Program-made: the position numbers and the translations under genes | The notes under the pieces: generated by a model | Told to the model about the DNA's origin: nothing | The model's input: only the letters and a program-made list of their open reading frames with translations | The model's database searches: none | Shown here: positions 46,252 through 53,799 of the stretch, piece by piece | How positions within the stretch are numbered: position 1 is the first letter of the stretch | Layout of the letters: every line of letters begins with the position of its first letter | Source: Micromonospora sp. WMMA1363 | GTDB lineage: Bacteria > Actinomycetota > Actinomycetes > Mycobacteriales > Micromonosporaceae | Length of the DNA stretch: 64,000 bases | Assembly (NCBI RefSeq): GCF_030345795.1 | Contig: NZ_JAUALB010000001.1 | Location: forward strand, 124,001-188,000 | Direction of reading: 5' to 3'

Positions 46252-46498
46252 GGGAGGTCACCTCCGGCTGTGGGCGGTCGGGCCCCAGCCTCGGGTAGCG
46301 GTGTCGCGCCCGGATCGAGCGCCGCTGGACCCGGGCTCGCGGGTTGCCGGCGGTTCGGCGGGCCCGGCATCCGCGTCGAGTCACCGTCGGCTCGCGTCCG
46401 TGAGGCTGCGGATCACTGTCCGCATCCTGGCAACTACGAATGGTTGACATCGAATGGTTGATCCTGGATAGTCGATATCGACCTTTTAGGAGTGCCCG
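46252..46498. promoter_or_regulatory. Divergent exporter/PadR promoter region with candidate operators
   Basis: The 247-bp gap has the perfect palindrome GTCGATATCGAC at 46471-46482, only 16 bp before the PadR start, and a direct repeat CGAATGGTTGA at 46437-46447 and 46451-46461, spaced 14 bp. These are good candidates for PadR autoregulation and control of the exporter. The binding protein is inferred. Confidence 0.5.
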
Positions 46499-47101
46499 AT
46501 GGAGCGACGTCGAGTGCCCAACCCGTTGGCGCTGGCCGTGCTCGCCTGGCTGCTCCTGGAGCCGATGCACCCCTACGAGTTGGGGCGCCGACTCCGGCAG
46601 AGCGGCAAGGACCGCCACGTCAAGTACACGCGGAGTTCGCTCTACATGGTGGTCGAGCAGCTCACGAGGGTGGGCTTCATCGTCGAGCGGGAGACGGTGC
46701 GCGATGGCCAGCGGCCGGAACGCACGGTGTACGAGATCACCGACGAGGGTAGCCAGGAGTTCCATGACTGGCTGCGTGCGCTGCTGGCGCAGCCGCGGGA
46801 GGAGTATCCGCACTTCGCCGTCGCGCTGTCGCTGCTGAGTCTGCTTCCGCCCGACGATGCCGTCGAGGTGCTCCGGAAGAGGCTGGCGGCGCTGGCCATC
46901 AAGATCGACGAGAGTCGCGTCGCCACCGACGACGCCCTTGCCCAGGGTGTCGACTGGTACTTCCTCGTCGAGGAGCGGTACGCGCTCGCGGTGATGGAGG
47001 CGGAGAGTGCCTTCGTCGCCGACCTGATCCAGTCGCTCGCCGCGCCGGGCTACGTGAAGTCGTGGCAGGAGGCCATGGCGAGTCGGATGGGACGACCGTG
47101 A
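46499..47101 (+). CDS. PadR-family transcriptional regulator
   Basis: This 200-residue PadR protein begins with ATG 46499 behind TAGGAG. The winged-helix domain reads LAVLAWLLLEPMHPYELGRRLRQ, then YTRSSLYMVVEQLTRVGFIVERE and RTVYEITDEGSQEFHDWLRALL. A helical C-terminal dimerisation part follows residue 100. PadR proteins usually repress an adjacent transporter or detoxification gene and release it on drug binding. It is divergent from the POT exporter, which fits product-induced export. Confidence 0.9.
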   Translation: MERRRVPNPLALAVLAWLLLEPMHPYELGRRLRQSGKDRHVKYTRSSLYMVVEQLTRVGFIVERETVRDGQRPERTVYEITDEGSQEFHDWLRALLAQPREEYPHFAVALSLLSLLPPDDAVEVLRKRLAALAIKIDESRVATDDALAQGVDWYFLVEERYALAVMEAESAFVADLIQSLAAPGYVKSWQEAMASRMGRP

Positions 47102-47149
47102 CGAGGGCGGCACGTCGGGAGGCGGCTCCGTCCTGACGTGCGAGATTTC

Positions 47150-47203
47150 GACGTCATGATGACGTCTAGCCTGCTTGACTGACGTCAGTGATGACGTCAA
47201 TAT
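47150..47203 (+). promoter_or_regulatory. Promoter with paired GACGTC operators (FAD monooxygenase gene)
   Basis: TTGACT at 47175-47180 and CAATAT at 47198-47203 are 17 bp apart. GACGTC half-sites occur at 47150 and 47161 (GACGTCATGATGACGTC) and at 47181 and 47193, the latter pair lying between and over the promoter boxes. The same promoter-plus-operator design recurs at 48580-48639, so the two genes are probably co-regulated. Confidence 0.7.
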
Positions 47204-47280
47204 GGAGTCACGCACCTGATCCAGTTGCCCACCACGCCGGGTTGTGTGAAGTCCTGGCCGGAGACCATTGGGAGTCGTAC

Positions 47281-48504
47281 ATGACAGCCGCAAAGAGGGC
47301 GCTGGTCGTCGGGGGTGGCGTTGCCGGCCCGGTGGCCGCGATGGCGCTGCGCAAGGCCGGCATCGAGGCGACGCTGTACGAGGCATATCCATCGATGGCC
47401 GACGGCATCGGTGTCACCCTGACGCTCGCGCCCAACGGGGTTGCGGCCATGCGCCTGGTGGGTGCCGACGATGCCGTCCGGGGCATCGGCCTGCCGATGA
47501 ACCGCACCGTGGTCAGTGACGGCTACGGCGTGCGCATCGGCGAGTTCCCGCACGTCTCGGTCCAGCCGACCACGCTCGGGCTGTGGCGTGACGAGCTGTC
47601 CCGGGTGCTGCACGAGCAGGCCGAGGCGCAGGGCCTGCGCATCGAGTACGGCAAGCGTCTGGTGGACGCCGAGGAGACCGCGGACGGCGTCGTCGCCCGT
47701 TTCGAGGACGGCACCACCGCCACCGGGGACGTGCTGGTCGGGTGTGACGGCGTGCGCTCACGGGTGCGGACGCTGGTCGACCCGGACGCGCCGCGGCCCG
47801 CGGTGATGCCGTTGCTCAACTTCGGTGCGGCCGCGGAATACGCGGTACCGGAGGCGGATGCGGACTCGATGTACTTCGTCTTCGGCAAGAAGGCCTTCTT
47901 CGGCTACTGGGTGCAGCCTGACGGCCGGACGGCCTGGTTTGCCAACGTGCCGGACAACCGCCCGATGACGTACGCCAAGGCCAACGAGATCTCGGCGGCC
48001 CAGTGGCTGCGCGAGTTGCGCACCACCTTCGCCGACGACGTGCCGGCCCGGCAGGTGGTGGAGCACACCAACCCGGACGCCCTGGTCGCGATCGGATCGA
48101 TCGAGAGCATGCCGCCTGTCCCGCGCTGGTACCGGGGTCGGATGGTGTTGGTCGGCGACGCGGTCCACGCCCCGTCGCCCTCCTCCGGGCAGGGTGCCTC
48201 GATGGCCGCCGAGAGTGCCATCCAGGTGGCCCGCTGCCTGCGGGACTTCGACGACCTGCCGGGCGCGTTCGCCGCATACGAGAAGCTGCGCCGGGAGCGG
48301 GTGGAGAAGATCATTCTGCGCGGGAAACGGACCACGAACAGCAAGACGGTCGGCCCGTTCGCCAAGACGATGATGCGGATCATGATGCCGCTCGCGCTGA
48401 GGACCTTCCTCAACCCGGAGAAGACCCTCGGCCCCGAGCAGCGGTACCGCATCGACTGGGACGCTCCGGTCACGTCGGAGCTGCAGACTCCCGTCCGAGC
48501 CTGA
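47281..48504 (+). CDS. FAD-dependent monooxygenase (TetX/hydroxylase-like)
   Basis: This 407-residue flavoprotein has ALVVGGGVAGPVAAMALRKAG near residue 6, GVTLTLAPNG near residue 50, the DG motif in VLVGCDGVRSRVRTL near residue 155, and MVLVGDAVHAPSPSSGQGAS near residue 290. ATG 47281 follows GGGAG. It resembles monooxygenases that inactivate aromatic antibiotics as well as general hydroxylases. Its promoter carries operators shared with the ribbon-helix-helix operon at 48640, which suggests stress- or drug-inducible expression. Self-resistance is possible but unproven. A 20-bp-stem hairpin follows. Confidence 0.85.
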   Translation: MTAAKRALVVGGGVAGPVAAMALRKAGIEATLYEAYPSMADGIGVTLTLAPNGVAAMRLVGADDAVRGIGLPMNRTVVSDGYGVRIGEFPHVSVQPTTLGLWRDELSRVLHEQAEAQGLRIEYGKRLVDAEETADGVVARFEDGTTATGDVLVGCDGVRSRVRTLVDPDAPRPAVMPLLNFGAAAEYAVPEADADSMYFVFGKKAFFGYWVQPDGRTAWFANVPDNRPMTYAKANEISAAQWLRELRTTFADDVPARQVVEHTNPDALVAIGSIESMPPVPRWYRGRMVLVGDAVHAPSPSSGQGASMAAESAIQVARCLRDFDDLPGAFAAYEKLRRERVEKIILRGKRTTNSKTVGPFAKTMMRIMMPLALRTFLNPEKTLGPEQRYRIDWDAPVTSELQTPVRA

Positions 48505-48515
48505 GCGCGCCAGGA

Positions 48516-48561
48516 CGTGGGGAGGCGGTCGGACCGGCGACGGTCCGACCGCCTCCCCACG
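48516..48561 (+). terminator. Strong hairpin terminator
   Basis: A perfect 20-bp stem (48516-48535 with 48542-48561) and 6-nt loop begin 11 bp after the monooxygenase stop. Confidence 0.85.
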
Positions 48562-48579
48562 TCGAGTGGAGTCACCAGT

Positions 48580-48639
48580 GACGTCATTATGACGTCAGAA
48601 ATCCTTGACTGAAAGATGGCATGACGTCATCATGGTGTC
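48580..48639 (+). promoter_or_regulatory. Promoter with paired GACGTC operators (ribbon-helix-helix operon)
   Basis: Half-site pairs GACGTC at 48580 and 48591 and GACGTC/GGTGTC at 48623 and 48634 are each spaced 11 bp. TTGACT at 48605-48610 and CATCAT at 48628-48633 are 17 bp apart, and the second operator covers the -10 box. Transcription would begin at about 48640, on the ATG itself. Confidence 0.7.
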
Positions 48640-48945
48640 ATGAACCTCGCTCCATACCTCGCCGACCTCGACACCGCCCTGAACCGCGCGGCGGGGGTCG
48701 GGGACGACGAGACCCGCCGCATCGCCGCACTGCTGGCCGCCGCGCTCGAGCCCGCCGCCCGGCTGGCGCTGCTCACTGCCCTGTCCGACCTTGCCGCCGA
48801 GGTCACCGATCGGCTGGCGGGGCCGGTCGTGGAGGTTCGGCTCGACGGCCGCGACGTCTCGGCCGTCGTCACCGAACTGGCCGCGGTCGAGGAACCCGCC
48901 CCCGAGCCCCCGGCGCCGGACGCGCCGGGGAGAGCAGCCGGGTGA
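48640..48945 (+). CDS. Small acidic hypothetical protein, first gene of the RHH/DUF4097 operon
   Basis: This 101-residue alanine-rich, mostly helical protein (YLADLDTALNRAAGVGDDETRRIAALLAAALEP, then LALLTALSDLAAEVTDRLAG) has a Pro/Glu-rich tail. I do not recognise a named family. The predicted start point of transcription coincides with its ATG and no ribosome site is visible, so translation may be leaderless. The stop overlaps the ribbon-helix-helix gene as GTGA. It may be a partner or effector-sensing subunit for that DNA-binding protein; this is inference from coupling only. Confidence 0.7.
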   Translation: MNLAPYLADLDTALNRAAGVGDDETRRIAALLAAALEPAARLALLTALSDLAAEVTDRLAGPVVEVRLDGRDVSAVVTELAAVEEPAPEPPAPDAPGRAAG

Positions 48946-49112
48946 CCCTCCGGCTGCCGGAGGCGCTGAAAAGTCGGGCGGAGGCGGCCGCCTCCGCCCA
49001 GGGGGTCTCGCTCAACACCTGGCTCGTCCGGTCCGTGCAGGAGTCGCTGGCGCCGCCGGGCCGGCGGTCCGGTCTGATCCGCAGCCGGGTCAGCGGCTGG
49101 ATCGTCGGCTGA
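48942..49112 (+). CDS. Ribbon-helix-helix (Arc/HicB-like) DNA-binding protein
   Basis: The 56-residue protein begins VTLRLPEALKSRAEAAASAQGVSLNTWLVRSVQESL. It has a beta strand with alternating residues followed by two helices, the ribbon-helix-helix fold of Arc and HicB antitoxin domains. The C-terminus has IRSRVSGWIVG. GTG 48942 overlaps the upstream stop. Dimers bind short palindromes, and the GACGTC pairs ahead of this operon and of the monooxygenase gene are the obvious targets. No HicA-like toxin gene is present, so a classical toxin-antitoxin role is unlikely. Confidence 0.82.
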   Translation: MTLRLPEALKSRAEAAASAQGVSLNTWLVRSVQESLAPPGRRSGLIRSRVSGWIVG

Positions 49113-49178
49113 CCGCAGAACACCGTCCCACCGACACGCGGTGCCCGTGCGCCGCCCCGATCGAAGGAAGGGTCCGCC

Positions 49179-49988
49179 ATGGCCGACATCGACTCCACCG
49201 TCCGCACCGAATCGTTCAACTGTCCCGACCCGGCCGACATTCAGGTCCATCTCGGTGCCGGTGAGGCGCTGGTAGAGCTGGTGGACACCGTCGCGGTGTC
49301 CGTCGCGGTGTCACCGCTGTCCGCAGACGCCCCAGCCGACGCCGTCGCCGATCTGCTGCGTGGCACGACCGTCCACTTCACCCGCGGGCGACTGGTCGTG
49401 CAGCCGCCTCGCCGGCGGCCGGTGCCGGTGCGGGTCGTCGTCCAGGCCCGACCCGGCTCGACGGTCCAGCTGACCGGCGGTGACGCCCATTTCACCGTCA
49501 GCGGGCGGGCTGGCTCGCTCGAGGTTCAGTCGAGCGGCGGCGGCCTGACCGCCGACCAGGTCGACGGCAAGGTCAAGATTCGGTGCGGGGACGGGCCGCT
49601 GCGGCTTGCCGAGAGCGCCGGTCGGCTCGACGCCCGGATCGGGCAGGGCAACGTCGAGATCGGCCGCGTCGCCGGCGGCGGCGCCCGGCTCACGACCGGC
49701 AGTGGCACGGTGAACATCGGCACCGTCGAGGCGGACCTCACCCTGACCACCGGGGCCAACCGGATCGCCATCGCCGAGGCGGCCGCCGGTCGGATCCAGG
49801 TCCGGACCGGGCCGGGTTCCATCCGCGTCGGTGTTCGCGCGGGGGTCACCGCCCGCGTCGAGTTGTCCAGCCGTAGCGGTGCGGCCCGCAGTGACCTGCC
49901 GGTCAGTCAGACCGCGGGCGGCAACTCCGCCCTGCGGATCGAGGCGGCGAGCACCAGCGGCGACATCTTCGTCACCACGGCCTCCTGA
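49179..49988 (+). CDS. DUF4097 beta-strand repeat protein
   Basis: This 269-residue protein is made of short glycine- and alternating-residue strands (VQLTGGDAHFTVSGRAGSLEVQ, ARLTTGSGTVNIGTVEADLT, IQVRTGPGSIRVGVRAG), typical of DUF4097 right-handed beta repeats, the fold that also includes LiaG-like proteins. There is no signal peptide or membrane helix. AAGGAAGGG precedes ATG 49179. It ends with GDIFVTTAS and a 40-bp palindromic terminator follows. The function is unknown. Its stable linkage here with a ribbon-helix-helix regulator suggests an envelope- or stress-related unit. Confidence 0.85.
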   Translation: MADIDSTVRTESFNCPDPADIQVHLGAGEALVELVDTVAVSVAVSPLSADAPADAVADLLRGTTVHFTRGRLVVQPPRRRPVPVRVVVQARPGSTVQLTGGDAHFTVSGRAGSLEVQSSGGGLTADQVDGKVKIRCGDGPLRLAESAGRLDARIGQGNVEIGRVAGGGARLTTGSGTVNIGTVEADLTLTTGANRIAIAEAAAGRIQVRTGPGSIRVGVRAGVTARVELSSRSGAARSDLPVSQTAGGNSALRIEAASTSGDIFVTTAS

Positions 49989-50040
49989 CGGGTAGCGCCC
50001 GCGCGTCGTCGCGACGGCTCGGCGGGCGGCCGCCCGGCGC

Positions 50041-50080
50041 GGATGTGCCGGCCACCCGCCGGCGGGTGGCCGGCACATCC
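50041..50080 (+). terminator. Perfect 40-bp palindrome, terminator
   Basis: A perfect palindrome of two 20-bp halves (50041-50060, 50061-50080) lies 53 bp after the DUF4097 stop. It would form a very stable hairpin ending the operon. Confidence 0.8.
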
Positions 50081-50269
50081 GGCATGGCGTGGGAAACCGG
50101 TCAGAGCGCCGGGATACCCACGACAGCCTCCTTCGTCGGATGTGGTGTGCTGTCGACCGTGCTCTGTACCCCACCGGCTCGCTGCGCAACCCACCGTGAG
50201 TGGGGTGCCCGGCCGGGCGATCTTGTCGTCGGGTAGGGTGATGTCGTTGCCGGAGCGGTCCGGTGGCAC

Positions 50270-50342
50270 GCGGACGTAGCGCAGCTGGTAGCGCATCACC
50301 TTGCCAAGGTGAGGGTCGCGGGTTCGAATCCCGTCGTCCGCT
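50270..50342 (+). tRNA. tRNA-Gly (anticodon GCC)
   Basis: The 73-nt cloverleaf has acceptor arms GCGGACG and CGTCCGC, anticodon loop TTGCCAA (anticodon GCC at 50303-50305) and the T-arm GGTTCGAATCC. The CCA end is not encoded. Confidence 0.97.
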
Positions 50343-50383
50343 CGCGACCATCCCACCTCATCCCCGGGCAGGGTGGCTATCCC

Positions 50384-50458
50384 GGGCGATTGGCGCAGTG
50401 GGAGCGCGCTTCCTTGACACGGAAGAGGTCACTGGTTCAAACCCAGTATCGCCCACCA
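50384..50458 (+). tRNA. tRNA-Val (anticodon GAC)
   Basis: The cloverleaf has acceptor arms GGGCGAT and ATCGCCC, anticodon stem CTTCC/GGAAG around TTGACAC (anticodon GAC at 50416-50418) and the T-loop GGTTCAAACCC. CCA is encoded at 50456-50458. It lies 41 bp after tRNA-Gly and is probably co-transcribed with it. Confidence 0.96.
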
Positions 50459-50499
50459 CAACGGCTACACGTGCCAGTGCTGGGCCGCCGTCCCCCGTC

Positions 50500-50831
50500 G
50501 CAGCCACGCTCCGGCCGCAGATCCTCGCCTGGTACGACGACCTCGTCGTGCTGATCGGAAACCCGGTGCGCCAAGACCCGCCGTGGTGCTCGGTCGCGCG
50601 GTCGCGGTCGGCCACGTCTTCGGTGCCGCCGCCGGACTACGCGAGACGGACCGGCTGCGCGAGGTGGTCGGCGGGCGGCACCGGTGGTACGCCGTGCGCG
50701 GGTACCTGCATGGGTTCGACGGCGACCTGCCCGCCGCCGCCACGGCGTACGCCGAGGCCGCCGACCGTGCCACGAACCTGGTCGAGCGCGACCACCTGAT
50801 CCGTCAGGCCGCTCGCGTGCGGGCCGCCTAG
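50500..50831 (+). pseudogene. C-terminal remnant of an ECF sigma factor
   Basis: LRPQILAWYDDLVVLIGNPV near 50510-50570, then in another frame VVLGRAVAVGHVFGAAAGL through YAEAADRATNLVERDHLIRQA, match the C-terminal helical extension of ECF42-type sigma factors (family usually reads LALYDxLLxxxPSPVVALNRAVAV). The sigma-2 and sigma-4 domains are absent, and a frame change occurs near 50575. It ends with TAG at 50829-50831, inside the CTAG that IS701 duplicated. It is a decayed gene, not functional. Confidence 0.65.
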
Positions 50832-52211
50832 TACTGCAACGGCGGGTCGTGGCTTCGGGTGCTGATCATTCGTTGGTTGGTTGTGGTGGATGCGCGGGTG
50901 GTCGGGTCGTGGGATGCCGGGTTGGAGGAGTTGTTCTTCCGGTTCGCGCATCGGTTTGAGCGGGTGGAGCCGCGGCGGCGGGCATGGGCGTATGTGCGGG
51001 GGCTACTGGCACCGTTGGAGCGGCGTAACGGCTGGACCCTCGCGGAGCAGGCTGGGCATGTGTCGCCGGACGGGTTGCAGGGCATGTTGTGCAGCGCGGC
51101 GTGGGATCGGGACGCGGTCCGCGATGACGTGCGCGATTACGTGGTGGACCAGATCGGCGATGCGGCCGGGGTGCTCATCGCTGACGAGACGGGGTTCGTC
51201 AAGAAGGGCCGTGCGTCGGCGGGGGTCCAACGGCAGTATTCGGGTACGGCGGGCAAGACCGAGAACTGCCAGATCGGCACGTTCCTGTGCTACGCCACGC
51301 CGCGGGGTCGGGCGTTGATCGATCGGGAGTTGTACCTGCCCAAGTCGTGGACCGGTGATCGGGACCGGTGCCGGCGCTCGGCGATCCCGGACGCCGTCGG
51401 GTTCGCGACCAAGCCGCAGCAGGCGCAGGCCATGCTGGAGCGGGCGGTCACCGCGGGGGTGCCGTTTTCGTGGTTCACGGCCGATGAGGCCTACGGGCAG
51501 AACCCTGGCCTGCGGGGCTGGTTGGAGGATCGGGACATCGCGTACGTGATGGCCACCCGACGCGACGATCGGGTGCCCTCCGGGCTGCACACCACCACCG
51601 GTGTCGACGAGCTGATCGGCAGGGTGCGTGCGGGCGCGTGGCAACGACTGTCGTGTGGTGACGGCGCGCACGGGCCGCGCCGCTACGACTGGGCTCGGCT
51701 GCCGATCCGCCGCACCTTTGCCCACGGCCGCCGCGGCTGGGTCCTGGCCCGACGCTCGATCACGGATCCCGGCGACATCGCCTACTACGTCTGCTTCGGC
51801 CCCCGCGGCACCCGACTACGCGACCTGGTGCGGGTCGCCGGTAGCCGTTGGTCGGTGGAGGAATCGTTCCAGACCGCGAAGAACGAGGTCGGCCTGGACC
51901 AGTACCAGGTCCGCCGCTACGACGCCTGGTACGCCCACATCACCCTCGCGATGGCCGCCGCCGCGTTCCTCGTCGTCACCCGCGCCCTCGAAGCCGCAAA
52001 GGGGGCACCACCGCAAACGAGCGCAGCCAGATCCCGCTGAGCAGCAACGAAATCCGCCGCCTGTTCGCCCACCTCGTCCTGACCACCCGCCGTCGAGCCG
52101 ACCACATCCTGCGCTGGTCCGACTTCCGCCGTCGCCGCCAGGAACAAGCCCGAGCCGCCCACTACCGCAAACGACTCAAACCGCCATAAGTCACGACCCG
52201 CCGTTGCAGTA
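50832..52211 (+). mobile_element. IS701-family insertion sequence with CTAG target duplication
   Basis: The 1380-bp element has 20-bp perfect terminal repeats TACTGCAACGGCGGGTCGTG. It is flanked by CTAG at 50828-50831 and 52212-52215, the 4-bp duplication expected for IS701. The target CTAG formed the stop codons of two convergent genes. Confidence 0.93.
50859..52189 (+). CDS. IS701-family transposase with an apparent C-terminal frameshift
   Basis: The main frame (GTG 50859, 393 residues to 52040) carries the DDE core: VLIADETGFVKKG, WFTADEAYGQNPGLRGWL and WSVEESFQTAKNEVGLDQYQVR. After RALEAAKG the normal C-terminus (LSSNEIRRLFAHLVL, YRKRLKPP) continues in another frame to 52189. One base missing in the AAAGGGGG run near 52003-52010 explains it. 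The element may be active if this is an assembly error; a programmed slip at the A/G run is a less likely alternative. Confidence 0.85.
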
Positions 52212-52748
52212 CTAGGCCTTTTCGTCAGCGGATCGGCTTGCGGAGCGGTCCAACCTGGTGAGTGCCCCGAAGCCGGCGACGAAGCGCGGCAACAGGTGGG
52301 CCAGCGCCGCGCGGTCGTCGTCGCTCCAGTCGTTGGTCACCTCGGCGACAACCCGTCTGCGAAAGTCGTGGATGCGGGCGATCACGTCCTCGCCGCCGGC
52401 GGTGAGGACGAGCAACGAACGGCGTCCGTCACGTTGGTCGGCGGCGCGGCGGATCAGCGCGGCCCGCAGCGCCAGGCCGGCGAGTCGGCTGGCGCGTGGC
52501 TGGTCCACGTCGAGTTGGGTGGCGACGTCGGTGACGGTGAGGTTGTCACCGCGTTCGGTGGCCGCCGCCAGCACGTCGAGGAACTCGAACACGGCGTCAG
52601 GCAGGTTCGTGAGGTCGTCGGCCCGCCCGCCGCGGCGGCGCGACAGGCCCGCCAGGGCGCGGCGCCGCTGTGCCCTCCTGAGCGCCACGAGCGCGGCCTC
52701 GATGGCGGCTATCTGGGTGGCCTTGTCCGTCACGATCACCTCATGCAT
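52212..52748 (-). CDS. MarR-family transcriptional regulator
   Basis: This 178-residue winged-helix protein has VFEFLDVLAAATERGDNLTVTDVATQLDVDQPRASRLAGLALRAALIRR with the beta wing RDGRRSLLVLTAGGEDV. ATG 52748 was chosen; MNLSKIMHEV (52766) is an upstream alternative. The stop TAG lies in the CTAG duplicated by IS701. It is divergent from a second MarR gene with an 11-bp inverted repeat between them, so the pair may share an operator. Target genes are unknown. Confidence 0.88.
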   Translation of the reverse strand: MHEVIVTDKATQIAAIEAALVALRRAQRRRALAGLSRRRGGRADDLTNLPDAVFEFLDVLAAATERGDNLTVTDVATQLDVDQPRASRLAGLALRAALIRRAADQRDGRRSLLVLTAGGEDVIARIHDFRRRVVAEVTNDWSDDDRAALAHLLPRFVAGFGALTRLDRSASRSADEKA

Positions 52749-52757
52749 AATCTTCGA

Positions 52758-52785
52758 CAAGTTCATGTCATAGTACATGTAGTTG
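52758..52785. promoter_or_regulatory. Inverted repeat between divergent MarR genes, candidate operator
   Basis: CAAGTTCATGT (52758-52768) and ACATGTAGTTG (52775-52785) are inverted repeats matching at 9 of 11 positions with a 6-bp spacer. They fill the 45-bp gap between the two start codons, where both promoters must lie. Confidence 0.6.
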
Positions 52786-52793
52786 GGGGTCTG

Positions 52794-53246
52794 ATGGGCA
52801 CGCCCAAGCCGCTCGGATACTGGCTCCAGCATCTTCACAACCTGCTCGAGACCCACGTCGCCCTGGTCCTGTCCGACCTGGCCACCGAACGTAGGGGCTG
52901 GCAAGTGCTCAACACGCTGGCGCGGGGCTCGTGCACCCGCTCCGAGCTGGAGCGGGCCCTGACCCCGTTCTGGGCCGACGGCCAGCCGGGCCCGGGGCGC
53001 GTCCTGACGAGCCTCGCCGCGCGGGGCTGGGTCGAGGATTCCGGCGGCGCGGTGGCGCTGTCTCCGGCCGGCGCGGCGATCCACGTCGAACTCTCGCGAC
53101 GGGTGGAGCGCGCTCGAGCCGTCGTCCTCAACGGTCTGACCCCGGAGCGGTACCAGGAAACCATCCGGGTCTTGACCCAGATGGCGGGCAATGTCGAAGC
53201 CGCCATCGCCCACCTGCGACAGGATGGCACGCCGCCACCCGAGTGA
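52794..53246 (+). CDS. MarR-family transcriptional regulator (second)
   Basis: This 150-residue winged-helix protein begins MGTPKPLGYWLQHLHNLLE. The DNA-binding part includes RRGWQVLNTLARGSCTRSELERALTPF and VLTSLAARGWVEDSGGAVALSPAG. It resembles MarR-type or related single-domain regulators that act on MarR-like operators. ATG 52794 is close behind GGGGGT. Divergence from another MarR gene across a shared inverted repeat suggests mutual regulation. Confidence 0.82.
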   Translation: MGTPKPLGYWLQHLHNLLETHVALVLSDLATERRGWQVLNTLARGSCTRSELERALTPFWADGQPGPGRVLTSLAARGWVEDSGGAVALSPAGAAIHVELSRRVERARAVVLNGLTPERYQETIRVLTQMAGNVEAAIAHLRQDGTPPPE

Positions 53247-53348
53247 CGCGGGCCGTCGACGTGAGCCCGGCCGGCGGCACCGAAAGGTTGATCGAGTTCG
53301 GCACCGGAGACGCCGGCACCATCCAGCTGCACCCCGCTCCGCCGGGTG

Positions 53349-53759
53349 CTACCGGAGCTGCCGCCCGGCTCCGCCCGGCTCGGACCGGTCGGTGCCGTCA
53401 ACGAGGTCGTCAACGAGTGAATCCGGGGCGCGCATGCGCCACGCGTCAGTGACGAGTTCCGTCAGGCGATCGACGTCGACCTGCGCCAACCGCAGCATGA
53501 CCAGGGGAAGTCCGTCGTACGCGGGTGTGGTGAAGAAGACCTCGGGCTCGCCGAGGAGCAGCGCCTGCTTCTCCGCCTCGTCGCCGACGTACAGCACGGC
53601 GACGTCGGTCCGGATACGGCGAGGCGAGCCCGGTCCGCGCTCCGGGTAGGACCAGACGAACCCCTTGTCGGCGCCCCGGAAGTCGAAGCCGTCACTGTCG
53701 ACTTCGACCACGTGCGGCAGCGCCAGCACCAGGCGGCGGACGTCGTCTGCGTCAGCCAT
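53349..53759 (-). CDS. YjbR/MmcQ-like protein
   Basis: The 136-residue protein reads DDVRRLVLALPHVVEVDSDGFDFRGADKGFVWSYPER, then FFTTPAYDGLPLVMLRLAQVDVDRLTELVTDAWRMRAP, matching the YjbR (CyaY-like fold) family. It may bind DNA, but the role is unknown. ATG 53759 is the only good start. Immediately downstream on the plus strand lies a degraded epimerase gene, so the area has been rearranged. Confidence 0.85.
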   Translation of the reverse strand: MADADDVRRLVLALPHVVEVDSDGFDFRGADKGFVWSYPERGPGSPRRIRTDVAVLYVGDEAEKQALLLGEPEVFFTTPAYDGLPLVMLRLAQVDVDRLTELVTDAWRMRAPDSLVDDLVDGTDRSEPGGAGRQLR

Positions 53760-53799
53760 CGTGGTCGCTCCAGGACACCGCCGCCGTCATGTACACAGG

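Noticed and set aside
48942..49112. Classical HicAB toxin-antitoxin system
   Set aside because: The ribbon-helix-helix protein lacks the HicB RNase-fold domain and no HicA-like double-stranded RNA-binding toxin is adjacent.
50270..50458. tRNA genes as an integration site for a genomic island
   Set aside because: No integrase gene and no direct repeat of either tRNA 3' end was found in the window.
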